Below, piece after piece: positions 1 to 5,288 of a stretch of DNA of 5,288 nucleotides (positions within the stretch are counted from its first letter, which is position 1; each line of letters begins with the position of its first letter). The notes below the pieces were generated by a model that worked only from the letters and a program-made list of their open reading frames with translations, was not told the DNA's origin and made no database searches. Both the position numbers and the translations under genes were made by a program. Origin of the DNA: an uncultured beta proteobacterium. Lineage in GTDB: Bacteria > Pseudomonadota > Gammaproteobacteria > Burkholderiales > Burkholderiaceae. The stretch spans positions 1 to 5,288 of the forward strand of contig CAIYZI010000408.1 of NCBI GenBank assembly GCA_903930665.1, given 5' to 3'.

Positions 1-204
1 ATTACTCGCGATGAGATCTATTCTGCCGATGAAGCATTCTTTACCGGAACCGCTGCTGAAGTCACACCTATTCGTGAATTAGATGATCGCACTATTGGTG
101 ATGGTAAGCGCGGACCAATTACCGAAAAAATTCAACAGACTTATTTTGATGCTGTTTACGGTAGAAGCGATAAATATAAATCTTGGCTTACTTACGTAAA
201 GTAA
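1..204 (+). CDS. ilvE: Branched-chain amino acid aminotransferase IlvE, C-terminal part (5' end outside window)
   Basis: The first 67 codons are open in frame 1 and end at TAA 202-204. The translation matches the C-terminus of class IV PLP-dependent aminotransferases of the IlvE type. It has a RDEIYSADEAFFTGTAAEV stretch, in which the GTAAE turn helps hold the cofactor phosphate. This is followed by TPIRELDDRTIGDGKRGP and an IQQTYFDAVYG segment, as in E. coli IlvE. The enzyme transfers the amino group between glutamate and the 2-oxo acids of leucine, isoleucine and valine in the cytoplasm, as the last step of their synthesis. Only the end is visible, so the catalytic lysine lies upstream of the window. 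The next gene starts 14 bp after the stop, which suggests co-transcription. A D-amino-acid aminotransferase of the same fold is possible but fits the C-terminal sequence less well. Confidence 0.93.
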   Translation: MTRDEIYSADEAFFTGTAAEVTPIRELDDRTIGDGKRGPITEKIQQTYFDAVYGRSDKYKSWLTYVK

Positions 205-218
205 TTTAGGAACCCAAA

Positions 219-407
219 ATGACTAATACTCAAGTTGTGATGATTGATGGCAAGGATTTGCCATTGCACTGCCCCACTAACGCTACTGCCAGCTGGAATT
301 CACATCCACGCGTATTCTTGGATATTGAAACTACGGGCGAGGCTAAGTGTCCGTATTGCGGCACTGAGTACAAACTCATTCCTGGCACCAAGCCACACGG
401 TCATTAA
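219..407 (+). CDS. Small CHCC zinc-finger domain protein (62 aa)
   Basis: The 62-residue protein consists almost entirely of one zf-CHCC domain, the domain shared with the mitochondrial complex I subunit NDUFS6. The putative zinc ligands are visible in order: Cys18 in LHCPTN, His29 in SHPRVFLDI, and Cys44 and Cys47 in CPYCGTEYKL. The length fits the usual stand-alone bacterial form (about 60-75 residues). The start is supported by an AGGAA Shine-Dalgarno at 208-212, six bases before ATG 219. Bacterial members are commonly found between ilvE and waaF in Burkholderiales (recalled context). Their role is not firmly established, and a link to complex I assembly is only an analogy. The protein is cytoplasmic, with no signal peptide or membrane segment. 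It is probably co-transcribed with ilvE (14 bp upstream) and waaF (48 bp downstream). Confidence 0.9.
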   Translation: MTNTQVVMIDGKDLPLHCPTNATASWNSHPRVFLDIETTGEAKCPYCGTEYKLIPGTKPHGH

Positions 408-414
408 ATCCTTT

Positions 415-439
415 CGGCACTCCAGTTGTTGGGGTGCCG
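415..439 (+). promoter_or_regulatory. Intercistronic hairpin just upstream of waaF
   Basis: CGGCACTCC (415-423) pairs with GGGGTGCCG (431-439) to give nine base pairs, one of them a G-U wobble at 421/433, around a 7-base loop. The stem is GC-rich, begins 8 bp after the zinc-finger gene's stop, and ends 5 bases before the GGGA (444-447) that would serve as the waaF ribosome-binding site. No T-run follows on either strand, so it is not a normal Rho-independent terminator. It could be an RNA stability or processing element, or could modulate waaF translation. The structure is seen in the sequence; the function is inferred. Confidence 0.5.
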
Positions 440-455
440 CATCGGGATACACCAT

Positions 456-1496
456 ATGCAACGTATTCTGATTATTGCCCCAAATTGGATTGGTGATGCA
501 GTCATGTCTCAGCCTCTTCTGGCTCAGCTTAAGATTTCTTACCCAAACTCTCAAATTGATGTTCTTGCAAGCCCTTGGGTGGCACCAATCTACCGGGCCT
601 GCACAGAAGTACATCAAGTCATTGAAGCCAAGCTTGAACATAAAAAACTGCAATGGGGTTTACGAAAGCAGTTAGCAAAACATCTTCAAGCAATACAGTA
701 CCACTTGTGCTTTGTATTGCCCAATAGCTTCAAATCCGCACTAATACCTTGGTTTGCTAATATTCCACTACGAGTTGGCTATCGCGGGGAGTTACGCTTA
801 GGCCTCATTAATGTTTCTTTAAAAAATCCTAGCAAGCAAAATCGCCCACCCATGGTGGAACATTACCTTGCGCTTGGCACCGCCTTGATCAGAAAAGATC
901 ATGTTGCTTCAAAGAGTTTAATAATTCCTAAATTAAATGTTTCTGCCAGCGCATTACAGTCTGTAGAAACGAAATTATCAAAAGCAGATATTGATCAGAA
1001 TGCGATATATGTTTTTTGTCCAGGCGCAGAATACGGCCCTACTAAGCGGTGGCCATCTGAATATTTTGCAAAACTAGCGCAGTCTTTAGTTGCTGATAAT
1101 CAAGATGCCCAAATTATTTTATTAGGTAGCAAAAGTGATCGCGTGCTCGCTGAGAATATTCAAGTACGTGCCCACAATCCTGCCCATATTCACAACTGGT
1201 GTGGCGACACTTCACTAGACGAAGCGATTGCATTAATTGGCCTAAGCAAAGCTATGGTGAGCAATGACTCTGGTTTGATGCACGTCGGTGCCGCACTTAA
1301 GACCCCTCAAGTTGCGATCTTTGGATCAAGTGATCCAAAACACACCCCACCGCTTTCCGATAAAGCTAAGATCATTTGGCTCAATATGTCATGCAGCCCC
1401 TGCCACAAGAGAGAATGCCCTCTTGGGCATATGAAGTGCCTCAAAGATATCTCTCCAGAACAAGTTTTCCAATCCATTAAATCTCTTGATTCATAA
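456..1496 (+). CDS. waaF: Lipopolysaccharide heptosyltransferase II (ADP-heptose:LPS heptosyltransferase)
   Basis: A 346-residue glycosyltransferase of family GT9; E. coli WaaF has nearly the same length. WaaF adds the second L-glycero-D-manno-heptose from ADP-heptose to the LPS inner core on the cytoplasmic face of the inner membrane. Visible hallmarks are the N-terminal APNWIGDAVMSQP segment (residues 8-20, with Asp14 at the usual catalytic-base position), FCPGAEYGPTKRWP (187-200, the WaaF-type nucleotide-sugar loop), and SNDSGLMHVGAA (269-280) followed by IFGSSDPKHTPP. A cysteine-rich CSPCHKRECPLGHMKC stretch lies at 313-328. ATG 456 was chosen because the sequence from MQRILIIAPNWIGD aligns with the family start and has GGGA at 444-447. 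An in-frame TTG at 426 would add ten unrelated residues and would start inside the hairpin. The gene sits in the putative ilvE operon, 48 bp after the zinc-finger gene and 22 bp before the NTF2-like gene. Confidence 0.95.
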   Translation: MQRILIIAPNWIGDAVMSQPLLAQLKISYPNSQIDVLASPWVAPIYRACTEVHQVIEAKLEHKKLQWGLRKQLAKHLQAIQYHLCFVLPNSFKSALIPWFANIPLRVGYRGELRLGLINVSLKNPSKQNRPPMVEHYLALGTALIRKDHVASKSLIIPKLNVSASALQSVETKLSKADIDQNAIYVFCPGAEYGPTKRWPSEYFAKLAQSLVADNQDAQIILLGSKSDRVLAENIQVRAHNPAHIHNWCGDTSLDEAIALIGLSKAMVSNDSGLMHVGAALKTPQVAIFGSSDPKHTPPLSDKAKIIWLNMSCSPCHKRECPLGHMKCLKDISPEQVFQSIKSLDS

Positions 1497-1518
1497 CTAA
1501 AGCCTCAGAAAGTGCACC

Positions 1519-1953
1519 ATGCCTAAACTTGCGAGACTCTTTCATAATGCCGATGATGTAGTAGATGCATGGCGAGAGGCATTAAGGCACCGAGATATCA
1601 AAGGTGCCCTGGCAATATGGCTCGATGATGACTCCATCACCTGCGTGCTTCCAGAGGGGCAACGCCTTAGTGGCCATGCAGAAATTCGTGCTGGACTAGA
1701 AAGACTGCTAGCGAAACAAGCACTTTTTCTTGAGCCTATAGCCTGCATCAGCCATTCGGTTTTAGGGGCAGCTGTCTATGACACGACAGAAGCTGTCCAC
1801 TTAAGAGAAGATCAAGTAGATGCTGAATTTTTCCTAAACATTACCTTAATCTTGCTTCAAGATAGCCAGGGGTGGAGAATTGCCCACCTCCACGCTAGTC
1901 ACTCTACAGAAGATACATTCGACGCTCCTTCAACACCGCACGGATTACATTAA
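1519..1953 (+). CDS. NTF2/SnoaL-like domain protein (144 aa)
   Basis: The 144-residue cytoplasmic protein has the pattern of the SnoaL_3/DUF4440 branch of the NTF2-like superfamily. A first helix pair (about residues 11-35, DDVVDAWREALRHRDIKGAL) leads into IWLDDDSITCVLPEGQRLSGHAEIRAG (about 33-59). C-terminal strands contain EFFLNITLILL and end in GWRIAHLHAS (about 117-126). This small alpha+beta cone fold serves many roles, from isomerases to ligand-binding subunits. The sequence shows no catalytic signature that would decide the role, so none is assigned. The start ATG 1519 lies 22 bp after the waaF stop, with only a weak purine stretch (AGAAAG, 1507-1512) as ribosome-binding site. The next gene begins 4 bp after its stop, so the two may be translationally coupled. 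The last 15 or so residues look disordered. Confidence 0.85.
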   Translation: MPKLARLFHNADDVVDAWREALRHRDIKGALAIWLDDDSITCVLPEGQRLSGHAEIRAGLERLLAKQALFLEPIACISHSVLGAAVYDTTEAVHLREDQVDAEFFLNITLILLQDSQGWRIAHLHASHSTEDTFDAPSTPHGLH

Positions 1954-1957
1954 ATCT

Positions 1958-2572
1958 ATGGATCCGCAAGTATTACGCTCCATTGTTAAGTGGCCTGATG
2001 TTCCTCACTGCTTTGGATGGCTTGCCTTAGATCGCCGCGGTCAATGGCGCATGAGAGATGAATATGCACAGCAGAATCAATTATCAGGGAACGTCATCAG
2101 GCATGAGGCTCTAACTGAGTTTATTGCCAGAAATTACGCATGTGATGCATCGGGCAGATACTTTTTTCAGAATGGGCCGCAACGTGTTTTTATTACCCTT
2201 GATGCAACGCCATGGATTGTGAAATTGAATCCAGATTCTTCAAACTTAAAACTCCTCACACAATGTCAATCGATATTCACTCCCGCAGGAGCATTGAGCG
2301 ATGAGAGTGGAAATATTTATATCTCCGGCCTCGTTGAGCAAACTTTTTACGAAGACAATCAAAGTCATCCTTTTAGTAAAAAAGAATACTTAAGCATAGC
2401 CCTATTGCATGATCATGACTTAGATCTTTTCTCAGAATTGGCCCAAGTGGAAGAAAGCGCTTGTAGCTTTAAAGGTTCTTGGCAGTGGAATGACAAAAAA
2501 CTTCCGCTTGATCCAATACATTCTCAAGAATTGGCCCAACGATTTCACTTCGCACCAAAACCAACTGACTAG
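1958..2572 (+). CDS. Conserved protein of unknown function, Burkholderiales-type (204 aa)
   Basis: I recognise this only as a family of roughly 200-residue uncharacterised proteins found in Burkholderiales next to waaF or the NTF2-like gene. From memory such proteins are labelled DUF2946 or a neighbouring DUF number, which I cannot confirm. The conserved-looking part is N-terminal: KWPDVPHCFGWLALDRRG (11-28) with QWRMRDE, then IRHEALTEFIARNY (47-60), then GRYFFQNGPQRVFITLDATPW (66-86). The C-terminal half (about 95-204) looks more variable. There is no signal peptide, membrane helix or catalytic motif that I can name. ATG 1958 was chosen because homology appears to begin at MDPQ and it lies 4 bp after the previous stop. 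An in-frame TTG at 1880 would overlap the preceding gene by 74 bp. The stop TAG overlaps the stop of the opposing protease gene. Function unknown. Confidence 0.82.
   Translation: MDPQVLRSIVKWPDVPHCFGWLALDRRGQWRMRDEYAQQNQLSGNVIRHEALTEFIARNYACDASGRYFFQNGPQRVFITLDATPWIVKLNPDSSNLKLLTQCQSIFTPAGALSDESGNIYISGLVEQTFYEDNQSHPFSKKEYLSIALLHDHDLDLFSELAQVEESACSFKGSWQWNDKKLPLDPIHSQELAQRFHFAPKPTD
2569..2572. other. Convergent gene ends sharing CTAG
   Basis: The palindrome CTAG holds both stops. TAG at 2570-2572 ends the + strand gene of unknown function, and TAG read from 2571 to 2569 ends the - strand protease gene. The coding regions therefore overlap by four bases with no spacer, and any terminator must lie inside the opposite gene. 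The overlap is read directly from the sequence. Confidence 0.95.
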
Positions 2573-4284
2573 TGACCCTTCTTAGCTTGCTCCTTAAGAT
2601 ACTCTTGGTATTGTTTTTGTAGTTCTCGCAAGCGCGCATCAATAGTTGATGATTGATAAAAATCAGCCCCTGCAGATGATCTGGCAATTTTTAATTGCTC
2701 AATTGCGGAAGGCCATGCACCTTCGAGCGCATACTTTTCCCCAAGCGCGTAGTGTCGCATCGGAATATTGTTGGCTTGATCATATGCAGTGGAGAGCAAA
2801 CCCCACCAGACGATTTCATTGGGTTGAATCTTTGTACGAGCCTTTAACCAATTAATAGCATCATTCGTGCGCCCTAATTTTAAATACGCATTAATCATGG
2901 CCGCACCTGCAGCATAAGACTGAGGAAAAGCATTTAAGGTTGCTTGCGCAATTTGTAAAGCCTCTTCATTTTTTCCCTTTGCTAAAGCCAGCTCAGATGC
3001 GGTGATATCCAAAGAAAGACTTTGTCTTTGGATAGGAGAGCCAGGTGCGCTAGCCGCATGCGCCAAGTTACGCGCTTGCTGAAGGTATGTCTCTGCTTGA
3101 TCAATATGACCTTGACGCTGTGCGATCAGTGCGAGCCCATAAAAACCTTCCATTTGCTTTCCAGGGGAAGCTTGTTTACTCAAGCTATCAAATGTATTTT
3201 TAAGGTCATACATGCCGCTTGAGGTCCCAGATTGCTCCATCCTTGCGCGTGCCTTGATGAAATAAAACTCTACTGTAGTAGGCACATTTCTCGTAGGGAT
3301 ATTGCGCGCTCGATCTTGCATGTCTGCAATACGATCAGTCGTTAATGGGTGAGTTCTGACATAGGCAGGAACACCGTTATCCATGATGCCTGTAGCCCTT
3401 TGTAAACGCTGAAAGAAGCTTGGTGCGCCATTAACGTCATAACCACTCGCATCCAAAATCTGAAATCCAATTCGATCAGCTTCTCGCTCTGCATCTCTAG
3501 AATAAGAAAGCTGATTATTGACCGCTAACGCTTGACCACCCTGCATTAATCCTGAAGCAGCGCCAGGATTACGTGAAGCTGCAAGCGCCCCTAACAAAAT
3601 ACCAGCTAAAGCAATCATCGTATTGGTTGCCTGCTGATCCATTTGACGTGCCAAATGGCGCTGTAAGACGTGACCAGTTTCATGACCCATAACGGAAGCA
3701 ACCTCAGAATCTGATTCAGCACTCACAATTAAGCCAGTATGAAAGCCAATAAATCCACCTGGCAATGCAAAGGCATTAATGCTGCTATCTTTTACTGCAA
3801 ATATCTCGAAGTTGTAAGCGCCGCTACCCTGCTCATTGGCACCCCCCAATTGAAGGCGCCTAGCGGCGGCAATTAAACGACGCTCCATTTGATTTAAATA
3901 ATCATAGAGAGGTAAATCATTGGAATAATCTGGATCAGGCCTAATTTCTCGCATAATCATTTCGCCATATTGACGCTCATCCATCCGATTTAAGGAATCA
4001 CCTCCAGGATCGCCCATATCTGGCAAAACTATAGATGGCTGGGTAGGAGCAACGTTACGATTTGGCAAATTCGCAGAACGAGCATCGGGCGACTGCATTG
4101 CCCGGTTAATATTTTGCATAGCAGCAGAATCACCCTGAACAGAGACATCACCCGTGACTCCTGTAGGTACAGAACTGGCTGCATAAGTTGTCGCAACCCC
4201 AGATAACGCTATCACCCAGATGAGCTTAAATGCCAATAAGCGACTAAATAAAGAAGGGGTTTTCAATGCCTTTATCGCTTTCAT
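2569..4284 (-). CDS. bepA: BepA/YfgC-like periplasmic M48 metalloprotease with TPR region
   Basis: A 571-residue secreted zinc protease; E. coli BepA has 487. Residues 1 to about 35 form a signal peptide (basic MKAIKALK start, hydrophobic LIWVIALSGVA core, likely cleavage near TTYA/AS). A low-complexity linker (about 37-85) leads to an LPDMGDPGG segment like that before the BepA catalytic domain. Zinc residues are visible: HETGH at 201-205 (His201, Glu202, His205), Glu266 in SRDAEREAD, and His312 in RTHPLT, matching BepA H136, H140, E201 and H246. The part after about 335 resembles the BepA TPR domain and ends in a charged helix. BepA works in the periplasm on assembly or removal of outer-membrane proteins, including LptD. 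ATG 4284 was chosen because it begins the signal peptide; the in-frame ATG at 4398 would lie deep inside moaC. No strong Shine-Dalgarno is seen. Confidence 0.92.
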   Translation of the reverse strand: MKAIKALKTPSLFSRLLAFKLIWVIALSGVATTYAASSVPTGVTGDVSVQGDSAAMQNINRAMQSPDARSANLPNRNVAPTQPSIVLPDMGDPGGDSLNRMDERQYGEMIMREIRPDPDYSNDLPLYDYLNQMERRLIAAARRLQLGGANEQGSGAYNFEIFAVKDSSINAFALPGGFIGFHTGLIVSAESDSEVASVMGHETGHVLQRHLARQMDQQATNTMIALAGILLGALAASRNPGAASGLMQGGQALAVNNQLSYSRDAEREADRIGFQILDASGYDVNGAPSFFQRLQRATGIMDNGVPAYVRTHPLTTDRIADMQDRARNIPTRNVPTTVEFYFIKARARMEQSGTSSGMYDLKNTFDSLSKQASPGKQMEGFYGLALIAQRQGHIDQAETYLQQARNLAHAASAPGSPIQRQSLSLDITASELALAKGKNEEALQIAQATLNAFPQSYAAGAAMINAYLKLGRTNDAINWLKARTKIQPNEIVWWGLLSTAYDQANNIPMRHYALGEKYALEGAWPSAIEQLKIARSSAGADFYQSSTIDARLRELQKQYQEYLKEQAKKGH

Positions 4285-4307
4285 GTCTATATGGTAAAAC
4301 TTATCCC
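4285..4307. promoter_or_regulatory. Very short divergent intergenic region between bepA and moaC
   Basis: Only 23 bp separate the two divergent start codons. This is too little for two complete promoters, so at least one promoter must lie inside the opposite coding region. A TATATG at 4288-4293 could be a weak -10 element, but I see no convincing -35 partner and do not call a defined promoter. Neither start has a clear Shine-Dalgarno within the spacer. Initiation of the two genes is likely to be mutually constrained, which is an inference from spacing. Confidence 0.4.
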
Positions 4308-4784
4308 ATGAACAAACTAACTCATTTTGATGCCAGTGGCCAAGCCCATATGGTAAACGTAGGCGATAAGCCCAATACCCATCGCATCGCTGTTGCAACT
4401 GGCAAAATTTCTATGCGGGCACAGACGCTTGAAATTATTGAAGCAGGAACCCATAAAAAAGGGGATGTTTTGGGAATTGCCAGAATTGCCGGTATTCAGG
4501 CCTCTAAAAGAACGGCCGACCTCATTCCCCTATGCCACCCTATCGCCCTCACACACGTGAGCCTTCAATTTCAAATCAATAAGCCTGAAAATAGTATCAG
4601 TTGCCAAGTACAAACAGAAACCACAGGACCCACTGGGGTTGAAATGGAAGCCCTCACTGCAGTTCAAGTTGCCCTACTCACAATTTACGATATGTGCAAA
4701 GCAGTAGACCGAGGTATGGTGATAGGTGATATCAAACTACTTGAGAAGAGTGGTGGGAAATCTGGAGAGTGGAAGGCAGATTAA
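4308..4784 (+). CDS. moaC: Cyclic pyranopterin monophosphate synthase MoaC
   Basis: MoaC converts 3',8-cyclo-7,8-dihydro-GTP, the product of MoaA, to cyclic pyranopterin monophosphate in cytoplasmic molybdenum cofactor synthesis. The 158-residue protein fits the family (E. coli 161) and shows its motifs: LTHFDASGQAHMVNVGDK at 4-21, KKGDVLGIARIAGIQASKRT (50-69), DLIPLCHPIALTH (71-83), TGPTGVEMEALTA (106-118), IYDMCKAVDRGM (126-137) and LLEKSGGKSG (144-153). Lys51, His77, Asp128 and Lys131 fall at the E. coli active-site positions. ATG 4308 aligns with the usual MoaC start but has no Shine-Dalgarno. An in-frame ATG at 4266, preceded by GAAGGGG, would add 14 residues inside the protease signal-peptide codons. 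No other mo- gene is visible nearby, so the gene stands alone here. It is divergent from bepA and convergent with the pilin gene. Confidence 0.96.
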   Translation: MNKLTHFDASGQAHMVNVGDKPNTHRIAVATGKISMRAQTLEIIEAGTHKKGDVLGIARIAGIQASKRTADLIPLCHPIALTHVSLQFQINKPENSISCQVQTETTGPTGVEMEALTAVQVALLTIYDMCKAVDRGMVIGDIKLLEKSGGKSGEWKAD

Positions 4785-4814
4785 CATTTCCAATAAAAGA
4801 CTAGGAATCAAAAG

Positions 4815-4848
4815 AAAGTAAAACTACCATATTTGATAGTTTTACTTT
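4815..4848. terminator. Perfect 12-bp inverted repeat, likely bidirectional terminator
   Basis: AAAGTAAAACTA (4815-4826) and TAGTTTTACTTT (4837-4848) are exact reverse complements around a 10-base loop (CCATATTTGA). The repeat sits between the ends of the convergent moaC (30 bp away) and pilin genes (30 bp away), where a two-way terminator would be expected. On the - strand the arm is followed by CTTTTGATT, a modest T-rich tail that favours termination of the pilin transcript. The + strand tail is less T-rich. The stem has only two G-C pairs, so it is weak for a classical terminator. Confidence 0.6.
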
Positions 4849-4878
4849 ACTAATGAGTCTCACTATTTAAAAAACGCT

Positions 4879-5288
4879 TTACCTAGAAGCAGATCTACAT
4901 TCTGGCGGAAGCAAATCCTGATCTAAATCCGTCGCTAGAGAACGGCAAGTCCAATGACCGCTCCAGCTTGAACCTTCCCGTGAAGACAAATCTATTGGTC
5001 TTGGATAATCTGCTTCAGGCTCATTCGTTGGAAGATACACCAACAAATTTTTTTCGCCTCGGGCAACGCTATCTTGGTATCGAATAACCACAATGCCAGA
5101 TTGAGTAATATTGATACCTTGAACGCTTTTTGTTGGCGTAAAGGAAAATATCTCTGAGGTATGTTCGAGCATATCGACAGGGCCAAGATTTGCAAAAATT
5201 TCAGCTACGGCAAGTTTGGCGCTAGATGCAAAATTCATTCCTTCAACAACCCTACTACGTGCAATGTAGCCTTGGTATTTTGGGACTG
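4879..5288 (-). CDS. pilA: Type IV pilin, PilA-like (5' end outside window)
   Basis: The frame stays open from the right edge to TAA at 4881-4879, giving 135 residues. The visible start VPKYQGYIARSRVVEGMNFASSAKLAVAE is the stretch that follows the hydrophobic N-terminal helix in type IV pilins, from about mature residue 21. The prepilin leader and the helix with the conserved Glu5 therefore lie just beyond the window. The C-terminus has the expected cysteine pair, Cys114 in HWTCRS and Cys130 in PPECRS of the visible part, which closes the disulfide loop in pilins. Mature length would be about 155 residues, normal for a PilA-type subunit. Such subunits are cleaved by PilD and polymerised into pili for twitching, adhesion or DNA uptake. 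A minor pilin or another pilin paralogue is possible. The ATG at 5238 is internal and is not the start. Confidence 0.85.
   Translation of the reverse strand, partial: VPKYQGYIARSRVVEGMNFASSAKLAVAEIFANLGPVDMLEHTSEIFSFTPTKSVQGINITQSGIVVIRYQDSVARGEKNLLVYLPTNEPEADYPRPIDLSSREGSSWSGHWTCRSLATDLDQDLLPPECRSASR

Noticed and set aside
426..455. TTG start upstream of waaF giving ten extra residues
   Set aside because: The added residues do not resemble the WaaF N-terminus, and the codon lies within the hairpin loop. ATG 456 aligns with the family.
300..653. 117-residue open frame on the - strand across the zinc-finger and waaF genes
   Set aside because: It lies antisense to two genes with clear family matches, and its translation shows no domain-like pattern.
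1880..1957. TTG start that would extend the unknown protein by 26 residues
   Set aside because: It overlaps the end of the NTF2-like gene by 74 bp, and the conserved sequence appears to begin at ATG 1958.
3022..3222. 66-residue + strand open frame within the protease gene
   Set aside because: It is antisense to the TPR-like part of the bepA-like gene, with no ribosome-binding site or recognisable domain.
4285..4398. Upstream in-frame ATG (4398) for the bepA-like gene, adding 38 residues
   Set aside because: The added part is antisense to conserved MoaC codons and would bury the signal peptide that begins at ATG 4284.
4992..5195. 67-residue open frame on the - strand within the pilin region
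   Set aside because: It is a shifted frame of the pilin gene, whose own frame carries the clear pilin segment and cysteine pair.

Overview
The window looks like ordinary chromosome of a betaproteobacterium of the Burkholderiaceae. The moderately AT-rich composition and the gene order (ilvE end, CHCC zinc finger, waaF, NTF2-like, Burkholderiales-type unknown protein, BepA-like protease) suggest Polynucleobacter or a close relative. That placement rests on recalled family resemblance, not on a search. I see no mobile element, tRNA, rRNA or CRISPR array.

Left half, + strand (1-2572): five genes are packed head to tail. They are the 3' end of the branched-chain aminotransferase gene ilvE, a 62-residue CHCC zinc-finger protein, the LPS heptosyltransferase waaF, a small NTF2/SnoaL-like protein, and a 204-residue conserved protein of unknown function. 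The gaps are 14, 48, 22 and 4 bp, so the set is probably one transcript. It joins amino-acid metabolism to outer-membrane LPS core synthesis. An intercistronic hairpin sits just before waaF.

Middle, - strand (2569-4284): a BepA/YfgC-like periplasmic M48 metalloprotease with a signal peptide and a C-terminal TPR-like region. Its stop codon overlaps the stop codon of the unknown gene on the other strand through a shared CTAG, so nothing intergenic separates the convergent pair. Its start is only 23 bp from the divergent start of moaC (molybdenum cofactor synthesis, + strand, 4308-4784).

Right end: a 94-bp gap between convergent genes carries a perfect 12-bp inverted repeat that is a plausible two-way terminator. 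It is followed by the 3' part of a type IV pilin gene on the - strand that runs off the window.

Several genes bear on the cell envelope (waaF, bepA, pilin), but they lie in separate transcription units and I do not claim they form one system. I found no convincing undescribed system. The points most worth checking are the unknown 204-residue family, the shared-stop convergent junction, the cramped bepA/moaC divergent start region and the hairpin in front of waaF.
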